Positions 23,924-27,267 of a stretch of DNA of 27,267 nt are shown in pieces (positions within the stretch are counted from its first letter, which is position 1; each line of letters opens with the position of its first letter). The position numbers and the translations under genes are program-made. The DNA lies in NCBI GenBank assembly GCA_038531315.1, contig JBCBBT010000046.1, forward strand, positions 1 to 27,267, read 5' to 3'. This stretch comes from JAJFFW01 sp038531315. Its GTDB lineage: Bacteria > Pseudomonadota > Alphaproteobacteria > Caulobacterales > Parvularculaceae. Under the pieces are notes generated by a model. That model was not told where the DNA came from, did not search any database, and saw only the letters and a list, made by a program, of their open reading frames with translations.

Positions 23924-26569
23924 ATGCGCGTCTTTTGCCTTGTTATCGTTGCTGCTTTTTTCGCGCTGAGCGCGAATGCGGAACCGATTGAGTACTTTAA
24001 AGTTGACGGCGTCACATATAATGACGCGATCACGACGCCCGATCGATTCCTCGGCCATGGTCTTGGCGACAAGCCCGTGCGGCACGACATGTTGGTCGGC
24101 TATTTGCGCTCGATCGCGCGTCAGTCGGAGCGGATAACCTCTGAGACAATCGGCTTCACCCATGAAGGCCGGCCGATCCTGTTTTTCACGGTCACTGCGC
24201 CTGAAAATCACGCCCGTATCGATGAGATTAAAAAAGCGCATAAAGACCGCCTGGCGCCAGGGAGCGATAGCGGTGCGCAAGACGGGCCCGCCGTCGTTTG
24301 GCTGAATTACGGCGTACACGGCGCTGAAAGCGCCGGCATGGATGCATCGATCCCGACGCTCTATCACCTGGCCGCAGCGGAAGGTGCGGAAATCGACGAT
24401 TTGTTGCGGGAAACTGTGATCGTCATTGTCGCAATCTTCAATCCGGACGGCCACTCGCGGCGCGTCAACCATGTTTACACTTTTCTCGGCGACGCCAAGG
24501 TCACGGACCCCGCCCACGTTCAGCACAACCTCTGGATTGAGGCGCGCACCAATCATTACTGGTTCGACCTCAACCGGGACTGGCTGCTGTTGACCCAGCC
24601 GGAAAGTCGCTCGTGGATCACCAAATGGCATGAGTGGAAACCGAATGTCTCCGCCGACTTTCACGAAATGGGATCGAACGCGACTTATTATTTTCATCCA
24701 GGCGAACCGCGCCGGAAGAACCCGTTGATCCCGGATCGCGAACGTGAGTTGTTGTCGACAATTGCGGAAGGCCACGCACGATGGCTCGACAGCCAGGGCG
24801 AGCTTTATACGTCGGAGGAAGGCTTCGATAATTTCTATATCGGAAAGGGCTCGACCTATCCGTCGATCAATGGCGGCGTCGGAATTTTGTTCGAGGCGGC
24901 GGCGGCGCGCGGGGGAAAGATCGACACCGAGAACGGGGTCAGAACCTACGCTCAGAATATCAACATCCACTTCAACACATCGCTGACAACGATCGAAGGC
25001 GCGCGCGCCAACAAGGCGGCGCTGCTCGATTATCAGGAACGCTTCTTTGAAGACGCGATGAAAGCGGCGCGCGACGGCGCCGTGAAGGCCTACGTTTTTA
25101 CGACTGACGGCGATGAGGCGCGGCGCAAGGCGTTCATCGATCTTCTGTCGCGTCACGACATCAAAACCTATGCGCTGGCGCGCGCCGTCGAAGCCGGCGG
25201 CGAACGCTTTGCGGCGGAAACCAGCTATGTCGTGCCGTTGGCGCAGCCGCAATACACGATGATCCGCGGCGTCTTCGATGAAGTGACGCAGTTTGAGGAA
25301 AGCGTCTTTTACGACGTCTCCGGCTGGACCCTGCCGCTCGCGTACGACCTTGATTACGCGGCGCTCGACGGATTGCGCTACAGCGACTCGCTTCTCGGCG
25401 AGGAAGTCGCCGCAGTCGAGATTGAAAAGCCCGCGCCGCCCAAAAGCCAGTATGGCTACATCTTTGACTGGGACGATTATTATGCGCCGCGGGCCCTGCA
25501 CCGCTTTCAAGCCGAAGGCGCTTTCGCGCGGGTCATCATGCGCCCCAAAACCGTGATGGCGAATGGCGCAAGCCGGCCGTTCCGTGAAGGCGCGATTTTC
25601 ATTCCCCTGTCCGGCCAGACCGTCAGCGCCGACGCGCTGCACGAGATCGCGAAAATCGCCGCGGAAGAAGACAAAATTGATATCTTCGCGGTCGAAAGCG
25701 GCAACGCGGCCGCCGGCGTCGGCGATCTCGGCAGTCGCGGCAGCGTGCGTACACTGAAGAAACCGTCTGTCATGGTCCTGTTTGACGACGGCGTCGCACG
25801 CTACGGCGCCGGCCAATTGTGGCATCTCCTTGACCACAAGATGAAAATCCCGGTGGTCCTGCGGCGTAAGGATACGCTGGGCGGGGTCGACCTTTCCGAC
25901 TACACGCATCTCATATTGCCGGGCGGCGGCGGGGCGCGCCTTTCCGATAATCTCCGCGACAAGGTCAGGGACTGGGTTCGCGGCGGCGGCGTTCTGGTGA
26001 CAACCAAGCAAGCCTCTGTCTGGGCGCAGGACGCCTTCGACATCGCGGCGCGCGACAAGGGGACCGGCGCCGATGACGAAACCAACACGGACGCCGACAC
26101 AGGAAGCGGCTCGGGCGGGAACGGCGACAAGGCGGCGGCGTCCGACGAGCCGCCGGCGCGTTTCGACTACGCTGAAAAAACCGTCCTCGACGCCAAACAT
26201 CTGGTGCGCGGCGCCGTTTACGCCAGCGACCTCGACCCCACGCATCCCCTCGGCTTCGGCCATCGCGACCGGCGCATCGCCACCATGCGGGCGATGACTG
26301 ACGTCCTGAAAACGCCGAAAGACCCGGTTGCGACCGTTGCGCGCTATCTCGATGAACCGTTGCTCTCCGGTTATTCGTCGCAAAAGCGTCTCGATGAGAT
26401 TGCCGGCACGCCGAGCCTCACCGCCGTGCGCCAGGGCGGCGGCGCCATCGTCATGTTCGCCGACGACCCCGCCTTCCGGGCGACTTTTCCGGGGTCGGAG
26501 AAATTGTTCCTCAACGCGATCTTCTTTGCGAGCGTCATCGACCGGGCGGTGACGCCGGGCGACGAATAA
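23924..26569 (+). CDS. Secreted M14 zinc carboxypeptidase-like protein
   Basis: The 881-residue exported metallopeptidase has a signal peptide ending near residue 19 (SANA). The M14 domain has zinc ligands His132 and Glu135 (GVHGAESAG) and His247 (ADFHEMG). The catalytic Glu is probably Glu324 in VGILFEAAAARG. The long C-terminal part contains a Rossmann-like, glutamine-amidotransferase-type domain from about 615 (VMVLFDDGVARYG to LILPGGGGARL), as in large bacterial M14 members. A low-complexity Gly/Asp/Ser segment (about 711-744) interrupts it. Likely role: trimming peptides outside the cytoplasm. GGAG lies eight nt before the ATG. It is 114 bp downstream of the transsulfuration gene and may have its own promoter. 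Confidence 0.9.
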   Translation: MRVFCLVIVAAFFALSANAEPIEYFKVDGVTYNDAITTPDRFLGHGLGDKPVRHDMLVGYLRSIARQSERITSETIGFTHEGRPILFFTVTAPENHARIDEIKKAHKDRLAPGSDSGAQDGPAVVWLNYGVHGAESAGMDASIPTLYHLAAAEGAEIDDLLRETVIVIVAIFNPDGHSRRVNHVYTFLGDAKVTDPAHVQHNLWIEARTNHYWFDLNRDWLLLTQPESRSWITKWHEWKPNVSADFHEMGSNATYYFHPGEPRRKNPLIPDRERELLSTIAEGHARWLDSQGELYTSEEGFDNFYIGKGSTYPSINGGVGILFEAAAARGGKIDTENGVRTYAQNINIHFNTSLTTIEGARANKAALLDYQERFFEDAMKAARDGAVKAYVFTTDGDEARRKAFIDLLSRHDIKTYALARAVEAGGERFAAETSYVVPLAQPQYTMIRGVFDEVTQFEESVFYDVSGWTLPLAYDLDYAALDGLRYSDSLLGEEVAAVEIEKPAPPKSQYGYIFDWDDYYAPRALHRFQAEGAFARVIMRPKTVMANGASRPFREGAIFIPLSGQTVSADALHEIAKIAAEEDKIDIFAVESGNAAAGVGDLGSRGSVRTLKKPSVMVLFDDGVARYGAGQLWHLLDHKMKIPVVLRRKDTLGGVDLSDYTHLILPGGGGARLSDNLRDKVRDWVRGGGVLVTTKQASVWAQDAFDIAARDKGTGADDETNTDADTGSGSGGNGDKAAASDEPPARFDYAEKTVLDAKHLVRGAVYASDLDPTHPLGFGHRDRRIATMRAMTDVLKTPKDPVATVARYLDEPLLSGYSSQKRLDEIAGTPSLTAVRQGGGAIVMFADDPAFRATFPGSEKLFLNAIFFASVIDRAVTPGDE

Positions 26570-26628
26570 GCGCCGGCGACAATCGACATCTTCGCCCAAA
26601 GAATACTGACGCGCTGAAGGAGGAGTTT

Positions 26629-26658
26629 CCCAAGAAGGGTGGACCCAAGAAGGGTGGA
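26629..26658. repeat. Tandem duplication, two identical 15-bp units
   Basis: CCCAAGAAGGGTGGA occurs twice in direct succession (26629-26643, 26644-26658), 60 bp after the M14 gene stop. Confidence 0.9.
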
Positions 26659-26716
26659 CGACGGCGTCTGAGTAAGTCGCCGCCGCCCGGCGCCGTCGAC
26701 GGGGGAGATGTCGACG
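26659..26716. other. Competing inverted repeats in intergenic DNA
   Basis: CGACGGCG (26659-26666) can pair with CGCCGTCG (26691-26698). CGTCGAC (26694-26700) can instead pair with GTCGACG (26710-26716). The two stems share bases and exclude each other. No T-run follows. Confidence 0.4.
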
Positions 26717-26969
26717 ACGCGGACAGTTTGCCGGATTTGATGGCCCGATCAAGTCCTTACGACAACTAATATGACAAATCAGGAGCGATGAAGTTTCGCA
26801 GCAACAACGAAAGACACCGGTGCAATAGTTGTTTTCTACGATGAACGCAGGCGTTTGTGCGATTTTTACCGGATTAACCAAGACACGGAGGCGATTGCAA
26901 AATATCGCCGCTGCGTAATTTGTTGACAAGGTTAACTTAAGACCGTTTCCTGTTGTGTGCGTCGCGAAA

Positions 26970-27001
26970 ACATCATCATTATATGATGTCTCACGGCGTG
27001 A
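26970..27001. promoter_or_regulatory. Two operator-like palindromes upstream of the symporter
   Basis: ACATCAT (26970-26976) / ATGATGT (26983-26989) has 7-bp arms and contains CATCATTATATGATG as a perfect odd palindrome. TCACGGCGTGA (26991-27001) follows immediately. They lie about 50-85 bp before the symporter ATG, in an AT-rich stretch, and could bind a dimeric regulator. Confidence 0.4.
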
Positions 27002-27052
27002 TGTTTCACGGACCTGTGCATCTGACCTCACCTCGATCGAAGAAAGATACTT

Positions 27053-27267
27053 ATGGCTGACCCGTCTTCCGGATCGCTTGCTGATACCATTGACGCGCTC
27101 TTCAAACCGTTCAGCGACGCGGTAAGCGCCGTCATTTTTTACAAGATCAGCGTCCTCGGCGTCAGCGTACCGCTTGTCGTGATCTGGTTGATCAGTGCCG
27201 CGATTATTTTGACCTTCTCGTTCGGCTTCATCAATCTGCGCGGCTTCGCTCATGGCGCAGGGCTCGT
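27053..27267 (+). CDS. Sodium/alanine symporter (AGCS family), N-terminal part
   Basis: Only the first 71 residues lie in the window; the frame is open to the right edge. It starts MADPSSGSLADTIDALFKPF. A hydrophobic helix follows, with GVSVPLVVIWLISAAIILTFSFGFINLRGFAHG. That region matches the N-terminal helix and FxNLRGFxHA-type motif of amino-acid carrier proteins that import alanine or glycine with sodium. Only a weak GAAAGA ribosome site precedes the ATG. Its upstream region carries two palindromes that suggest regulation. Assignment rests on a short stretch but the motif is characteristic. Confidence 0.7.
   Translation, partial: MADPSSGSLADTIDALFKPFSDAVSAVIFYKISVLGVSVPLVVIWLISAAIILTFSFGFINLRGFAHGAGL

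Larger units (their letters stand above)
26570..27052. other. 483-bp intergenic region before the symporter gene
   Basis: No gene is supported. It contains a 15-bp tandem duplication (26629-26658), overlapping inverted repeats (26659-26716), a TTGACA box at 26923-26928 without a good -10 partner, and two operator-like palindromes (26970-26989, 26991-27001) just before the symporter start. The last 200 bp are much more AT-rich than the surroundings, as expected of a regulated promoter. Confidence 0.6.

Noticed and set aside
26785..26845. Tiny open frame starting ATGAAGTTTCGC after AGGAG
   Set aside because: The ribosome site is too close to the ATG (about two nt) and the peptide of under 20 residues shows no known pattern.
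22442..27253. Antisense open frame of about 1600 codons spanning the transsulfuration and M14 genes
   Set aside because: Its codons are exact reverse complements of the sense codons of both genes, which share one phase. It stays open because sense codons TTA, CTA and TCA are avoided in GC-rich genes. No known domain or ribosome site supports it.

Overview
The window looks like chromosomal DNA from a GC-rich alphaproteobacterium. The basis is high G+C with strong third-position GC bias, several GTG starts, a fused MnmC, a phasin (polyhydroxyalkanoate granule protein), and many secreted or lipid-anchored peptidases. A Parvularculales or Hyphomonadales-like lineage is my guess, not something shown directly. 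A run of 10 Ns at 253-262 marks a scaffold join. I see no rRNA, tRNA, CRISPR array, transposase, integrase or phage gene.

Layout. 1-414: contig end, scaffold gap, a minus-strand terminator and tandem repeats. 415-3791: divergent LysM lipoprotein (-) and an alpha/beta hydrolase with a C-terminal membrane domain (+). 4068-4712: MarC-family membrane protein (+). 4713-5235: gene-poor stretch with a terminator for the next block. 5236-13068: six genes all on the minus strand, read from DPP III-like lipoprotein, serine hydrolase, histone-deacetylase-like hydrolase, histidine phosphatase and hisS to a membrane dipeptidase. 13389-19006 (+): lytic transglycosylase, phasin, mnmC, cystathionine beta-synthase. 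19048-19908 (-): methyltransferase. 20019-20906 (+): ArsC/Spx-like reductase and a DUF188 protein. 20903-22430 (-): PhyH-type dioxygenase and a lipoprotein. 22643-26569 (+): cystathionine gamma-lyase/synthase and an M14 carboxypeptidase. From 27053 (+): start of a sodium/alanine symporter cut by the window end.

How the genes fit together. Cystathionine beta-synthase and the gamma-lyase-like enzyme together can move sulfur from homocysteine to cysteine. Peptidases of the S33/TAP, M19, M49-like and M14 types, a beta-lactamase-fold hydrolase and an amino-acid symporter suggest growth on external peptides. The lytic transglycosylase and LysM lipoprotein act on or bind the cell wall. hisS and mnmC are tRNA-linked housekeeping genes.

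The most unusual content is not a gene cluster. At least eight places carry short tandem repeats of 13-16 bp (most often 15) in 2-6 copies. The unit differs from place to place. They occur in intergenic DNA, over a start codon, over a stop codon, and inside coding linkers, where the period is always 15 and keeps the frame. Separately, mnmC carries an in-frame insertion that folds as two back-to-back hairpins, resembling the palindromic elements known to insert into Rickettsia genes.
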